A DNA stretch of 64,000 nt from Peribacillus deserti (GCF_016909175.1 NZ_JAFBFI010000005.1:62001-126000); one strand, 5' to 3'. Shown: positions 1 to 8,628, counted from the stretch's first letter. Notes: generated by a model not told the origin, from the letters alone. Numbers and translations: made by a program.

Positions 1-1352
1 CACCTGAATGCGTTATGGTTTATTCTGATCAAGGATTAAACGGAATGAGCCAGACCTATCATCACTTGTATCGTTCCCGCCTGGCGCGAGGATATTGGCG
101 TGATAAAGTCCGTCCTATCTTAATAAATAACTGGGAAGCAACTTACTTTAATTTTAATGAAGAAAAAATCTTAACCATTGCGAAAACAGCCAAGAGTTTG
201 GGAATCGAATTATTCGTCCTTGACGATGGATGGTTCGGAGAACGCCATGACGACACAAGCTCGTTAGGTGACTGGTTCGAAAACAAAGAAAAACTTCCGA
301 ATGGCATCAAAGGCTTGTCTGAAAAAATCGATGATATGGGAATGAAATTCGGCCTCTGGTTTGAGCCTGAAATGGTCTGTAAGGATACCCAATTATTCAA
401 AGAACATCCAGATTGGATTCTCGCAGCCCCTGACCGCCGTGCTTCACATGGCCGGAATCAATTTATCCTGGATTTCTCCCGTGAAGAAGTGGTCGATCAT
501 ATCTTTACGTTAATGGATCATATCATTTCCACATCTAAAATCTCCTATATTAAATGGGATATGAATCGGTATATGACAGAAACATATTCTAGAAGTCTGG
601 AACCTGACCGTCAGGGAGAAACAGCCCATCGCTATATTTTAGGAGTATACAGACTATATGAAAGATTGATAGAAAAATATCCAGAGATTCTATTTGAATC
701 CTGTGCAGGCGGCGGTGCCCGTTTTGATCCAGGCATGCTCTATTATGCTCCACAGGCGTGGGCCAGTGACAATACGGATGCAGCGGAAAGGCTGAAAATT
801 CAGTACGGCACCTCCATGGTTTATCCACTAAGTTCCATCGGAAGCCATATATCAGCGGTTCCGAACCATCAGGTAGGAAGAATGACTCCAATTGAAACAA
901 GAGCAAATGTTGCATACTTTGGTACATTTGGATACGAACTGGATATCACCAAATTAAGTGACGAAGAAAAGGAAAAAATAAAAGAGCAGATAACATTTTT
1001 CAAAGAAAAAAGAAATCTGATCCGCAGTGGAGAATTTTACCGGCTGTTAAATCCTTTTGAATCAAATGAAGTTTCATGGATGGTTGTATCAGAAGATAAA
1101 ACAGAGGCTATTGTAGGATATTATAAAGTTTTAGCAACGCCTAATGATAAGTATTACCGCATTAAATTAACAGGCTTGGATGCGGATAAGCTTTATGCCA
1201 TCCAAGGGATTGAAACTACTCATTACGGCGATGAATTAATGAATGTAGGGATCGTACTCGCAGAAGATTTTACTGACAGGGCCTCAGAATATTGGCAGCG
1301 GGAAAAACCAGGAGATTTTTCTTCTAAACTATTTGTTTTGCAGGAAGTATAA
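1..1352 (+). CDS. Alpha-galactosidase, GH36 (5' truncated by window edge)
   Basis: Hydrolyses terminal alpha-1,6-galactosyl residues from raffinose-family sugars or galactomannan oligosaccharides, probably in the cytoplasm. The frame is open to the first base of the window (PECVMVYSDQGLNG), so the first Met at 15 is internal and the N-terminal beta-sandwich domain lies upstream. The (beta/alpha)8 catalytic barrel is present: FVLDDGWFG near residue 70 (counting from Met15), the nucleophile Asp in KWDMNRY near 182, and the acid/base region ASDNTDA near 252. A C-terminal beta domain follows. A ROK kinase starts 39 bp downstream on the same strand. The mannan genes alongside suggest it removes galactose side groups from mannans; that substrate is inference. 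Confidence 0.93.
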   Translation, partial: PECVMVYSDQGLNGMSQTYHHLYRSRLARGYWRDKVRPILINNWEATYFNFNEEKILTIAKTAKSLGIELFVLDDGWFGERHDDTSSLGDWFENKEKLPNGIKGLSEKIDDMGMKFGLWFEPEMVCKDTQLFKEHPDWILAAPDRRASHGRNQFILDFSREEVVDHIFTLMDHIISTSKISYIKWDMNRYMTETYSRSLEPDRQGETAHRYILGVYRLYERLIEKYPEILFESCAGGGARFDPGMLYYAPQAWASDNTDAAERLKIQYGTSMVYPLSSIGSHISAVPNHQVGRMTPIETRANVAYFGTFGYELDITKLSDEEKEKIKEQITFFKEKRNLIRSGEFYRLLNPFESNEVSWMVVSEDKTEAIVGYYKVLATPNDKYYRIKLTGLDADKLYAIQGIETTHYGDELMNVGIVLAEDFTDRASEYWQREKPGDFSSKLFVLQEV

Positions 1353-1391
1353 GTCACAACTTAAGAGATTAATCATTCAAGGAGGCTGCTT

Positions 1392-2321
1392 ATGAAAAAT
1401 TATATGGTATATGATGTTGGGGGCAGTAAGGTTAAATATGCAGTTATTAATGAAAATGGCGATTTTCTATTTAAGGGAGATTACCCTTCAGCTCAGAATG
1501 ACTTTGAACAATTTCAGACAGATATTATAGAAGTCACACTGAAAAATAAGGAACTCTTTAATATAGAGGGCATAGCGTTCAGCTGCCCTGGTGGAGTTGA
1601 CAGCGATACCGGGATAATCGGCGGAGCAAGCGCCCTTCCCTGCATCCACGGACCTAATTTCAAAGAAATTTTCGGTTTCGCAGCGGGTCTGCCTGTAGAA
1701 ATTGAAAACGATGCCAATTGCGCTGCATTGGGAGAGGTTTGGAAAGGGGCAGCCAGCGAAAACCAGAATGTAATGTTTACCGTGATCGGTACTGGAATCG
1801 GCGGCGCTGTAATCAAAGACCGCAAAATCCATAAAGGTGCAAACCTGCACGGCGGAGAAATCGGTTATATGGTCTTGAATGTGATTGATGAAAATGGTGA
1901 ATATACTTTTAAAACTTGGAGCGAATTAGCTGCAACTGGCTCCCTTGTCAAGAAAGTCGCTAAAATTAAGGGGTTACAGGCACATGAATTAAACGGCCAG
2001 AAGATTTTTGAGGCAGCTGAAGCTGGGGACGAAGATTGCAGAAAAGCCATTGATGAGTTTTATTTATCATTAGCCCAGGGGATTTACAATATCCAATATG
2101 TATATGATCCAGAAAAAATTATTCTTGGCGGTGCCATCAGCAGCCGTGAAGATTTAATTGATGAAATTTATAAAAAGCTGGATCTCATAATAGGCTCGAT
2201 AAAAATTGCAAAAGTGCGCCCGGTTATTGAAACCTGCCAATATAAAAATGATGCGAATCTCCTTGGAGCCCTGTATCATTTCCTGCAGTGCCAGGAAACC
2301 AGCTATGTTCCTAATATCTAA
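1392..2321 (+). CDS. ROK family sugar kinase
   Basis: A 309-residue ROK (repressor/ORF/kinase) protein that likely phosphorylates a hexose or glycoside released by the upstream alpha-galactosidase. The N-terminal ATP phosphate-binding loop is YDVGGSKVKYAV (near residues 7-18), the catalytic region is ENDANCAALGE (near 104) and the second phosphate loop is GTGIGGAV. The Cys-rich zinc motif of classical ROK glucokinases (CxCGxxGCxE) is absent after HGGEIGYM, as in the BglK/YhcI-like subgroup, and there is no N-terminal helix-turn-helix, so it is an enzyme rather than a repressor. AAGGAGG at 1379-1385 sets the start. Exact substrate unknown. Confidence 0.85.
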   Translation: MKNYMVYDVGGSKVKYAVINENGDFLFKGDYPSAQNDFEQFQTDIIEVTLKNKELFNIEGIAFSCPGGVDSDTGIIGGASALPCIHGPNFKEIFGFAAGLPVEIENDANCAALGEVWKGAASENQNVMFTVIGTGIGGAVIKDRKIHKGANLHGGEIGYMVLNVIDENGEYTFKTWSELAATGSLVKKVAKIKGLQAHELNGQKIFEAAEAGDEDCRKAIDEFYLSLAQGIYNIQYVYDPEKIILGGAISSREDLIDEIYKKLDLIIGSIKIAKVRPVIETCQYKNDANLLGALYHFLQCQETSYVPNI

Positions 2322-2344
2322 TAAATAAGCACTGTTAAAATTGC

Positions 2345-2425
2345 CTGTTGTTTTCCGCTGCGGGCACTGCGGCCAGGGATTCCCGAAATTTTACGCCTGC
2401 GGGGTCCTCCCTTGACCAGCTAGAA
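2345..2425. repeat. GC-rich intergenic remnant resembling a dispersed Bacillus repeat
   Basis: This stretch is clearly richer in G+C than the surrounding intergenic DNA and contains TTTTCCGCTGCGGGCACTGC and CGCCTGCGGGGTCCTCC. These words resemble the 'TTTCCGC..GCGGG..CCTGCGGGGTCTCC' element that is scattered through many Bacillus genomes. It has no open frame with a ribosome site. Assignment is from memory of the motif only. Confidence 0.35.
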
Positions 2426-2526
2426 ACAGTCTAGCGTATCCGTTCTAATCAACACAGTATCATAATTAACAAGAACTTTAACATAGCCAAAAAATAAAAC
2501 AAGACAGGAATGCTGCCTTGTTACGA

Positions 2527-2556
2527 GGCTGCCGGCATAAGCAGGCAGCTATTTTT
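2527..2556 (+). terminator. Rho-independent terminator after the ROK kinase
   Basis: Hairpin arms GCTGCC (2528-2533) and GGCAGC (2544-2549) are followed by TATTTTT. It would end the rightward galactosidase-kinase transcript. Confidence 0.6.
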
Positions 2557-2563
2557 ATGCAAT

Positions 2564-2593
2564 AAAATAAGGCAGAAGCTGCTGCTTTATTTT
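2564..2593. terminator. Bidirectional terminator shared with lacI-family gene
   Basis: Arms AAAATAAGGCAG (2564-2575) and CTGCTTTATTTT (2582-2593) pair with one mismatch around a 6-nt loop, and A/T runs on both sides give a U tract in either direction. The right arm overlaps the stop codon of the leftward LacI-family gene. Confidence 0.65.
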
Positions 2594-3594
2594 ATCGGTT
2601 TTACAGAATCCCTGTACACAATATTCCCTTTGATAAACGTTCTTCCGTATTTCTTTTGCGGATTATTCAATTTCTCCATTATAAACTTCACTGCCACCTT
2701 TGACATTTCTTCCATATCAACTTCGACCGTTGTTAAAGCAGGATCTGTTAAGGTAGAAAAAATGGAATTATCAAATCCGACAACAGAACAATCTCCAGGA
2801 ACATTGATCCCATTTTTTTGAAGCGTATTAATCAGGTTATATGCTACTTCATCATTGTTGCACACAAAGGCAGTCGGCATATCCTCCGGAACATCAAGGT
2901 CTATGTACTTACCCAGATCATCCCGGTCTTTGATCACATATTCATTGTTCAAGTCAATCCGGTGCTCAAGTAATGATTTATAATAGCCTAGAAACCTGTC
3001 CTGAATACTGCTCGTTGCATGCACATTTCCAACAAAGGCGATTTTTCGATGTCCATTACGGATTAAATAATTCGTAACTTCATATACCCCGTAGAAATTA
3101 TCAGAAAGAACCGAATCAATCTCGTTTTGGTCTGTATAAAAATCCAAGAAAATAACAGGACTCTCAATTTTCTGGATTTCATTAACATAATCCTTCCCGA
3201 TCTGGCCAAGGATTATAAATCCATCCACCTTTTTCTCGTTATAAATCCGCGGCAGAACCAGCTGATCTTCATCTTCCTGGCTTAAAATGTGCAGAATGCC
3301 CGAATAATGAAAACTGTCCAACACTTTGGAAAGCAGCTGATAGAATTGAAGATAAAAAGCCTGAGTAGAGCCAGTAAACCGTTCTGGTATCACAATTCCC
3401 AAGTTATACGAAAGTCCTTCTTTCATTGATCTGGCATGGGTATTGAAACGGTAGCCCATATCAGCAGCTACTATCTTAATTTTTTCTTTTAATTCGCCGC
3501 TTACTCCTTCTTTATCATTAAGTGCCTTCGAAACAGTCACACTGCTCACACCTAATTTATCTGCGATGTCACGCATCGTAACATTGCTTTTCAC
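2587..3594 (-). CDS. LacI family transcriptional regulator
   Basis: A 335-residue repressor with an N-terminal LacI helix-turn-helix (VTMRDIADKLGVSSVTVSKA, residues 5-24) and a periplasmic-binding-protein-like effector domain (e.g. SVVGFDNS, TTVEVDMEEM). A longer frame is open to 3657, but the GTG at 3592-3594 has GGAGG ideally placed before it and gives the canonical LacI N terminus, so it is taken as the start. It lies 70 bp downstream of the CE7 esterase on the same strand and is probably co-transcribed and autoregulated. The inverted repeat next to the esterase promoter is a plausible operator. The inducer is probably an oligosaccharide (inference). Confidence 0.9.
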   Translation of the reverse strand: MKSNVTMRDIADKLGVSSVTVSKALNDKEGVSGELKEKIKIVAADMGYRFNTHARSMKEGLSYNLGIVIPERFTGSTQAFYLQFYQLLSKVLDSFHYSGILHILSQEDEDQLVLPRIYNEKKVDGFIILGQIGKDYVNEIQKIESPVIFLDFYTDQNEIDSVLSDNFYGVYEVTNYLIRNGHRKIAFVGNVHATSSIQDRFLGYYKSLLEHRIDLNNEYVIKDRDDLGKYIDLDVPEDMPTAFVCNNDEVAYNLINTLQKNGINVPGDCSVVGFDNSIFSTLTDPALTTVEVDMEEMSKVAVKFIMEKLNNPQKKYGRTFIKGNIVYRDSVKPIK

Positions 3595-3664
3595 AGTAAT
3601 TCCTCCGATTCCTATACCTTCACCAAACATTATCTCTGACTTAACGTTATTTTGCAATAACCTT

Positions 3665-4633
3665 TTAGGTATTCATAAGTTCAAAGAAAAAGGAGTGAAC
3701 CCGGTCGCCAAAGGTCCGCAGATGCTCGTGTCCATACTCATAAAACACAGCAAGCTGCTTCGGTGATGTAATCTTATTGTAAGCCGCAAACTGAGTAGAA
3801 GGCGGACAAATATTATCCTCCATCCCTACTGCCCATAAAACCTCTGATTTAATTCGGCCGGCCAGATGCTGAATGTCAATATAGCCAAGTTTATTAAACA
3901 GCTCTGCTTCTCGTTTATGAGTGGGATCAATAAACTTAAAATAGTAGTGGATCTCTTCATATGCCGAATTACCGATATCCAAATCCCATGCACGTCTGTA
4001 ATCCGATAAAAACGGGTAAACAGCTGCGGTTTTCTTGATTCTGGGTTCTAGAGCAGAACACACAACAGCCAGCGCCCCGCCTTGAGAGGCACCCTGAACC
4101 CCAACTCTCTCCTCATCCACATTTTCCATTGAAAATAGGATCCTAGCCGCTTGAACTGTATCTAAAAAGACATTCCGATAATAAAGCTTTTCAGGATTAT
4201 CCTCCTCAATCCCCCGGATAATATGCCCTTTTAATGTCGTGCCTCTAGCCTGTGTGTGATCTTCTGACAGACCGCCCTGTCCGCGGCAGTCCATTGCTAA
4301 GATTGTAAACCCTTCAGCTGCGTACCCAAGTTTATCTACCCAATCTCCGCTCGAGACATGGTATCCATGAAACCAAATCAGTCCCGGCCCTTTATCTTCT
4401 TGATTTTTAGGCTTCACCAGCTGACAGTGGATTCTCGCCCCGCCCACACCAGTAAAATAAAGATGGAAACAATCTGCAATTCCACTCTTGAACTCAGAAG
4501 GAACCAGCTCATATACCATAGATTGATTCTCTAAATCTCTTAAACCTCTATCCCAAAACTGATCAAAATCTATAGGTTTCGGATTAGTGCCCATGTACTC
4601 CTTTAATTGATCCAACGGCATATCAAACTTCAT
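3665..4633 (-). CDS. Acetyl xylan esterase / cephalosporin-C deacetylase (CE7)
   Basis: A 322-residue carbohydrate esterase family 7 alpha/beta hydrolase that removes O-acetyl groups from oligosaccharides in the cytoplasm. Visible family motifs are RGQGG (117-121), the nucleophile motif GASQGG (Ser183), Asp273 in GMEDNICPP and the His-Glu motif GHEH (His302). The ATG at 4631-4633 is chosen because GAGGGGG stands directly in front with normal spacing; a TTG further up has none. No signal peptide is seen. Located between a lacI-type regulator and the gmu mannan operon, it probably deacetylates imported acetylated manno- or xylo-oligosaccharides. The natural substrate is inference; the family is secure. 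Confidence 0.92.
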   Translation of the reverse strand: MKFDMPLDQLKEYMGTNPKPIDFDQFWDRGLRDLENQSMVYELVPSEFKSGIADCFHLYFTGVGGARIHCQLVKPKNQEDKGPGLIWFHGYHVSSGDWVDKLGYAAEGFTILAMDCRGQGGLSEDHTQARGTTLKGHIIRGIEEDNPEKLYYRNVFLDTVQAARILFSMENVDEERVGVQGASQGGALAVVCSALEPRIKKTAAVYPFLSDYRRAWDLDIGNSAYEEIHYYFKFIDPTHKREAELFNKLGYIDIQHLAGRIKSEVLWAVGMEDNICPPSTQFAAYNKITSPKQLAVFYEYGHEHLRTFGDRVHSFFFELMNT

Positions 4634-4659
4634 GTAAATCCCCCTCAAAAAGCTAAATA

Positions 4660-4674
4660 TGTATACGTTATCAT
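4660..4674 (-). promoter_or_regulatory. cre-like CcpA site upstream of the CE7 esterase
   Basis: The minus strand reads ATGATAACGTATACA, which fits the cre consensus WTGNAANCGNWNNCW with one mismatch (position 5). It lies between the promoter and the ribosome site, a typical roadblock position for carbon catabolite repression. Confidence 0.5.
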
Positions 4675-4693
4675 TTTTTACTTTACCGATAAC
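4667..4693. promoter_or_regulatory. Inverted repeat, possible LacI-family operator
   Basis: GTTATC (4667-4672) and GATAAC (4688-4693) form a spaced dyad immediately downstream of the -10 box. Its position fits repression by the LacI-family protein encoded in the same operon. The wide spacing (15 bp) is unusual for a LacI half-site pair, so this is tentative. Confidence 0.4.
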
Positions 4694-4695
4694 CT

Positions 4696-4724
4696 ATTAT
4701 ATACTTAATGCTTTTTGGGGTCAA
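4696..4724 (-). promoter_or_regulatory. SigA promoter of the CE7-lacI operon
   Basis: On the minus strand TTGACC (4719-4724) and a perfect TATAAT (4696-4701) are separated by exactly 17 bp. This is one of the best promoter matches in the window. Confidence 0.8.
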
Positions 4725-4792
4725 TGGTACGGGATGACGTTTAGAAGGGTTTTATTATAACTAGGAAGATATGCAGTTCGAGCATACATGAG

Positions 4793-4935
4793 GTTTTACT
4801 GCAATTCTAAAGATCCCACTCAATTCTGGGGTTCTACTATTATTCTATGTTTCCGCCGACTTCTGGGTTTCTACTGTTATTCTATGGTCCTGCGAGGTTA
4901 AGATTTTGCTATGTTCTATGGTTCTACTGTGTTCA
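4793..4935. repeat. Degenerate ~37-bp tandem repeat (TTCTACTNTTATTCTATG)
   Basis: About three and a half units follow one another. GTTTTACTGCAATTCTA, GTTCTACTATTATTCTATG and TTTCTACTGTTATTCTATG begin near 4794, 4831 and 4868, with TTCTGGG between units, and a shortened copy GTTCTACTGTG is at 4921. Spacing of the ACT core is 38, 37 and 53 bp. No coding frame or ribosome site was found. Confidence 0.7.
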
Positions 4936-4978
4936 AGGAATGTTTGTGTTACCGCGTTTCATCGCATTTATTAGATTT

Positions 4979-5069
4979 GCAGGATTATTTTAATTTATGC
5001 AGGATTTTTGAACTTTTTGGCAGGATTATAAAAATATTTGCAGGAAAAATTTAATTTATGCAGGATTCT
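4979..5069. repeat. Phased word array, TGCAGGATT every 20-21 bp (5 copies)
   Basis: GCAGGA occurs at 4979, 4999, 5020, 5040 and 5060, so spacings are 20, 21, 20 and 20 bp. The bases between copies are A/T-rich and poorly conserved apart from a tendency to AATTTA just before the word. The same word makes arrays at 15683 and, on the other strand, at 39983. Confidence 0.85.
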
Positions 5070-5096
5070 ATAAAACCACCAATGGCTGACCTATCA

Positions 5097-5212
5097 TAAG
5101 AATTGTATTAAAGCTAATTAAGCTGTTTTATCAATTTATTAAGCCATAACCTCCAAGGATTGCGCCGTACCGCTAGCTAATTCATGTCGCTAACCAGACT
5201 AATTAAGCCGCT
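5097..5212. repeat. Phased degenerate word array, ATTAAGCC about every 21 bp
   Basis: Aligned words are ATAAG (5096), ATTAAGC (5117), ATTAAGCC (5138), ATTGCGCC (5159), ATTCATGTCGC (5180) and ATTAAGCC (5202), at steps of 21 or 22 bp. Two middle copies are strongly diverged, so support is weaker than for the other arrays. It follows directly on the TGCAGGATT array. Confidence 0.5.
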
Positions 5213-5298
5213 CCCTCCAAATAGAAAATCGCTGAAATTATCACAGTCATCCCCTGCACACAAAAATGCAGGCCCCGTAGCCTGCATTTTCTAATCTA

Positions 5299-5927
5299 TT
5301 ATTCTTTTATAGTCGAAAGAAAAGCCTCAATCCAGGTTTTAGCCATTAACATATTCCCCGCTGAGTTCATATGAACGCCATCTGTGGTCAGCTTCTCTGC
5401 CGTCTTTGGTTCAGGTATTCCATGAAAGCTTGGTGGGCAGGCACCAATATGGCTTTATATTCAGCTCCCAGCTTTCGAACTGCTTCTACGTAGGGCAGCA
5501 GCATCTTGTTACCTTTGGAATGGATATCTTCGCCATGTATGGTAGGTTCCGCTAAAATGATCCCTGCTTTTGTTTTGCTTTGAACTTCTTCTATCAGGCT
5601 GCGGTAGATTTCTTCATACATGTCCGGATAGACGAGTTCTTTCTCTGAATGGCCGAGGCGCCGCCACACATCATTGATGCCGATAGAAATGGAAACATAA
5701 TCCGGGTTCACAGAAATCACATCACGATCCCATCTTGAAACTAAATCGGTAATGTGATTGCCGCTTATTCCGTGATTTATGACTATAGGACTTTGATCAG
5801 GAAATGTAATCTGTAGGAAATCACGGATTAACCGGACGTATCCATAGCCAATTTCTTCGCTATCCTCATATCTTCCAGACTCTGTGATGCTGTCGCCTAT
5901 GAATAAAAGCTTCTCATTTTTCTTCAT
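5299..5927 (-). pseudogene. SGNH/GDSL-type carbohydrate esterase, frameshifted near the C terminus
   Basis: The reading frame starts at ATG 5925-5927 (AGGAGG in front) with the block I motif FIGDSITESG and later block III GIND. It runs out of frame at about 5405 and stops at 5388. In the next frame the family C terminus continues intact to 5299: AEKLTTDGVHMNSAGN, holding the catalytic Asp-His pair of block V (DGVH). Eight bases lie between the codon AAC and GCA where nine would keep frame, so one A is missing from the CCAAAGACG run. As written, the enzyme lacks its catalytic His. It is the last gene of the gmu operon, 17 bp behind gmuF, and probably encoded an acetylesterase for mannan fragments. 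Confidence 0.85.
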
Positions 5928-5944
5928 CAGGCTGTCCTCCTGCC

Positions 5945-6889
5945 TTATGCATGGGAAACTATTAATTGGCAATTTCCTTCTATATGAAACTCCCCTATTC
6001 CCACTGGGACAATCAGGTGAGTTCCTTTTTCCAATGCGTAGTTTTCATCTTGATGAGTAAGTGTTCCTTCCCCATGGATGACACTTAAAAGCAGGTATTT
6101 CTCATTAAAGGAAAAAGCCGCCTTCCCGCTTACCTCCCATTTATATACGGAGAAGAATTCTGATTGAACAAACGTCGTAACATCTACATTTTCCTGCTGT
6201 ACGACGGAAGGAGTGCTTTCGGCATCCCGGTGCGGAATCGTGGTCACTTCGATGGCCTTTTCAAGGTGAAGGTCCCGCAGTTCTCCTTTGTCATCTCTCC
6301 GGTCATAATCGTAAACCCGGTATGTTGTATCTGAGCTTTGCTGGGTTTCTAATACCAGTGTTCCTTCACATAATGCATGGATCGTTCCGCTTGGTACATA
6401 GAAGAAATCTCCCGGCATGATTTTTACTCTCCGGAGCAGTTCATTCCAATTGCCTTCATTCACTTGCTGGATGAATTCTTCCTTTGAGCCGGCATTATGG
6501 CCGAATATCATGTCTGCGTCTTCTTTGCAGTCAATAATATACCAGCATTCTGTTTTGCCAAGCTCTCCATTTTCATGCACCTTTGCATACGTATCATCTG
6601 GATGTACCTGTACAGATAAATCCATGTTTGCGTCTAATATTTTTGTTAAAAGCGGGAAAACTTCTTCAGTTGGATTGCCAAACAGCTCAGGATGTTCTTT
6701 CCAAAGCTTGTCCAATGTAATTCCGGCATATGGACCGTTTTCAATTACTGACGGACCGTTTGGATGTGCAGATATCGCCCAGCACTCGCCTGTTTTCTCA
6801 TTCGGAATTTCATATCCGAATTCGTCTTTTAAGGCGGTTCCGCCCCAGATTCTTTCCTTAAATACCGGTTTTAATAGTAATGGCTGCAA
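5945..6889 (-). CDS. gmuF: Mannose-6-phosphate isomerase, class I
   Basis: Interconverts mannose-6-phosphate and fructose-6-phosphate, feeding mannan breakdown products into glycolysis. The 314-residue cupin protein shows the type I phosphomannose isomerase pattern: FKERIWGG near residue 10, the zinc ligands QVHPDD (near 94-99) and KTECWYI, and SGTIHALCEGTLVLETQQSSDTTYR around 170-190. The start is TTG at 6887-6889 behind GGAGGG. It is the seventh gene of a leftward operon whose order (B-A-C-D-R-E-F) equals the Bacillus subtilis gmu glucomannan operon, so it is called gmuF rather than the housekeeping manA, although the sequence alone cannot separate the two. Confidence 0.92.
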   Translation of the reverse strand: MQPLLLKPVFKERIWGGTALKDEFGYEIPNEKTGECWAISAHPNGPSVIENGPYAGITLDKLWKEHPELFGNPTEEVFPLLTKILDANMDLSVQVHPDDTYAKVHENGELGKTECWYIIDCKEDADMIFGHNAGSKEEFIQQVNEGNWNELLRRVKIMPGDFFYVPSGTIHALCEGTLVLETQQSSDTTYRVYDYDRRDDKGELRDLHLEKAIEVTTIPHRDAESTPSVVQQENVDVTTFVQSEFFSVYKWEVSGKAAFSFNEKYLLLSVIHGEGTLTHQDENYALEKGTHLIVPVGIGEFHIEGNCQLIVSHA

Positions 6890-6907
6890 AATAAACCCTC
6901 CATGTGC

Positions 6908-7780
6908 TTATTGATGATCAGATTCCTGCAAGGCAAGGCTTGCAAGCATAAGGGATCCTGTAATCCCGGCACGATCTCCTAAACCAGGGCTGACGATATA
7001 ATCGGAAAGCTCCGGCAAGTTAACATACCCATTTACTAACTCTACTAAATACTTATTAATAGATGCAAAGATTTGTTTTTGATTCATAACCCCGCCGCCA
7101 AGAATGATTTTTTTCGGTGATAGAATCAATATATACTGCATCAGCGCTTGTGCTATATAATAGCCTTCCATAGCCCACACTTCAGGACGATCCACTAGGT
7201 TGAACCCTTTTTCGCCCCATCTTTCTTCAATGGCAGGACCTGCTGCCAGACCTTCCAGGCAATCTTTATGATATGGGCACTTGCCACTGTAAGAATCCTC
7301 TGGGTGGCGCCGGACTAAGATATGTCCCATTTCCGGATGGGAGAATCCCTGAACCAATTTACCCTGAACGACAGCCCCTGCTCCAATTCCTGTACCTACA
7401 GTGATGTATAAACAGCTGTCCAGACCTTTTGCAGCACCGAAGGCAGCTTCACCCAATGCAGCGGCATTCACATCCGTATTAAATCCAACTGGCACTGGAA
7501 AAGCCTCCTTTATCGCCTGTACAAGAGGATAGTTCTTCCAGGCTGTTTTAGGAGTTGAGGTAATATAGCCGTAAGTCGCACTTTCTGTATCCACATCGAT
7601 GGGGCCGAATGATCCGATTCCAATTGCTTCTATTTCGTACTGGCCAAAGAAATCAATAACCGCAGTCATCGTTTCCTCAGGTACTGTTGTTGGAATCGTA
7701 ATTTGCTCGAGAATTTGGCCGGATCCGTCTCCAACTGCACACACAAATTTTGTTCCTCCTGCTTCAATAGCACCTAACAT
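6908..7780 (-). CDS. gmuE: Fructokinase / ROK hexokinase
   Basis: A 290-residue ROK kinase expected to phosphorylate fructose or mannose. It carries the N-terminal phosphate loop GAIEAGGTKFVCAV, the catalytic segment NTDVNAAALGEA (Asp near 102), GTGIGAG, and the zinc-binding His/Cys cluster H...CPYHKDCLEGLA typical of the ScrK/YdhR group. Start ATG 7780 follows GGGGGAAGAG. It sits 14 bp after gmuR and 18 bp before gmuF, so translation is probably linked. The order R-E-F is as in the gmu operon. Confidence 0.92.
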   Translation of the reverse strand: MLGAIEAGGTKFVCAVGDGSGQILEQITIPTTVPEETMTAVIDFFGQYEIEAIGIGSFGPIDVDTESATYGYITSTPKTAWKNYPLVQAIKEAFPVPVGFNTDVNAAALGEAAFGAAKGLDSCLYITVGTGIGAGAVVQGKLVQGFSHPEMGHILVRRHPEDSYSGKCPYHKDCLEGLAAGPAIEERWGEKGFNLVDRPEVWAMEGYYIAQALMQYILILSPKKIILGGGVMNQKQIFASINKYLVELVNGYVNLPELSDYIVSPGLGDRAGITGSLMLASLALQESDHQ

Positions 7781-7794
7781 CTCTCTTCCCCCAC

Positions 7795-8508
7795 TTATCC
7801 CCTTAAATTTACGGTTGTTACTTCAAATTTATCATAACGGTGGCGCGAGAATGAATATTCAAATGGAACACCGTTATTTAAAAATCCTACATGTTCTACT
7901 TCAAGAATTGGATCATCAGACTGACAGACAAGATGTTCCTGATCAAGCGTGTCTGATTTGCAGGCCCTTACCTTTCGGTGAGATCCAGCGATGGTAAGAT
8001 CAAGTGTATTCATGATATAGTCGTAAACCGATCCATGGAGAATTTCATCATTAATTCCTGGAATGAGCGTAGTCGGCATGTACGTTTTTTCCAAAACATA
8101 CGGCTCGCCGTCAACCATCCGCAGGCGGATAATAAAATATACCGGCGTTTTGATATCGATAGCTAGATGGGCCGCTACTTCCTCTGATGGAAAGTGAACT
8201 TCGAATTTAATAACCTTACTGGTAATTTTATCGTTATTGATGAGCTTTGAAAACCCGAGCACCTCATTGCTCACAACGTTAATGCGGCTATCCTGGATAG
8301 CAGATTTAACAATAAAGGTTCCATGCCCTCTTTTTCTGAACAGAAGACCTTCCATGACTAGTATATCGAGTGCACGTTTCATGGTCATCCGGCTGCAGTT
8401 AAATTCTTTAGAAAGCGATATCTCGTCAGGTATGGGCTGATCAAGCGGATAATGATTTTCTTTTATTCTGCGTCTCATTTCTACTGAAATTATTTCATAT
8501 TTGTTCAT
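7795..8508 (-). CDS. gmuR: GntR/HutC family regulator of the gmu operon
   Basis: A 237-residue repressor with an N-terminal GntR winged helix (MNKYEIISVEMRRRI, then SLSKEFNCSRMTMKRALDIL) and a C-terminal UTRA ligand domain (residues about 90-235, e.g. EKTYMPTTLIPGI, LEVEHVGFLNNGVPFEYSFSRHRYDKFE). HutC/UTRA regulators usually sense phosphorylated sugars, here probably a phosphorylated manno- or cello-disaccharide. It is preceded by its own A/T-rich promoter region with TATAAT near 8548 and by a terminator after gmuD, so it can be transcribed separately from gmuBACD. The 16-bp palindrome over the gmuB promoter is a good candidate target. Confidence 0.9.
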   Translation of the reverse strand: MNKYEIISVEMRRRIKENHYPLDQPIPDEISLSKEFNCSRMTMKRALDILVMEGLLFRKRGHGTFIVKSAIQDSRINVVSNEVLGFSKLINNDKITSKVIKFEVHFPSEEVAAHLAIDIKTPVYFIIRLRMVDGEPYVLEKTYMPTTLIPGINDEILHGSVYDYIMNTLDLTIAGSHRKVRACKSDTLDQEHLVCQSDDPILEVEHVGFLNNGVPFEYSFSRHRYDKFEVTTVNLRG

Positions 8509-8599
8509 AACCGAACCACCCTACAAGAGTATATACAATTTTATTATAATAGAATATTAGATATAATTTGTAAAACGCTTACCTTTTTATTTTGAAAAA

Positions 8600-8625
8600 G
8601 AAGATGGTCAGTCCTGACCATCTTC
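8600..8625 (-). terminator. Strong hairpin between gmuD and gmuR
   Basis: A perfect stem AAGATGGTCA/TGACCATCTT (8601-8610 with 8615-8624) has a 4-nt loop and is followed on the minus strand by CTTTTTC. It lies 4 bp beyond the gmuD stop and would lower expression of gmuREF relative to gmuBACD. Confidence 0.85.
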
Positions 8626-8628
8626 TAC

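Noticed and set aside
589-927. Antisense frame inside the alpha-galactosidase gene
   Set aside because: It mirrors a strongly conserved GH36 coding region and has no ribosome site. Many similar antisense frames across the window were dismissed for the same reason.
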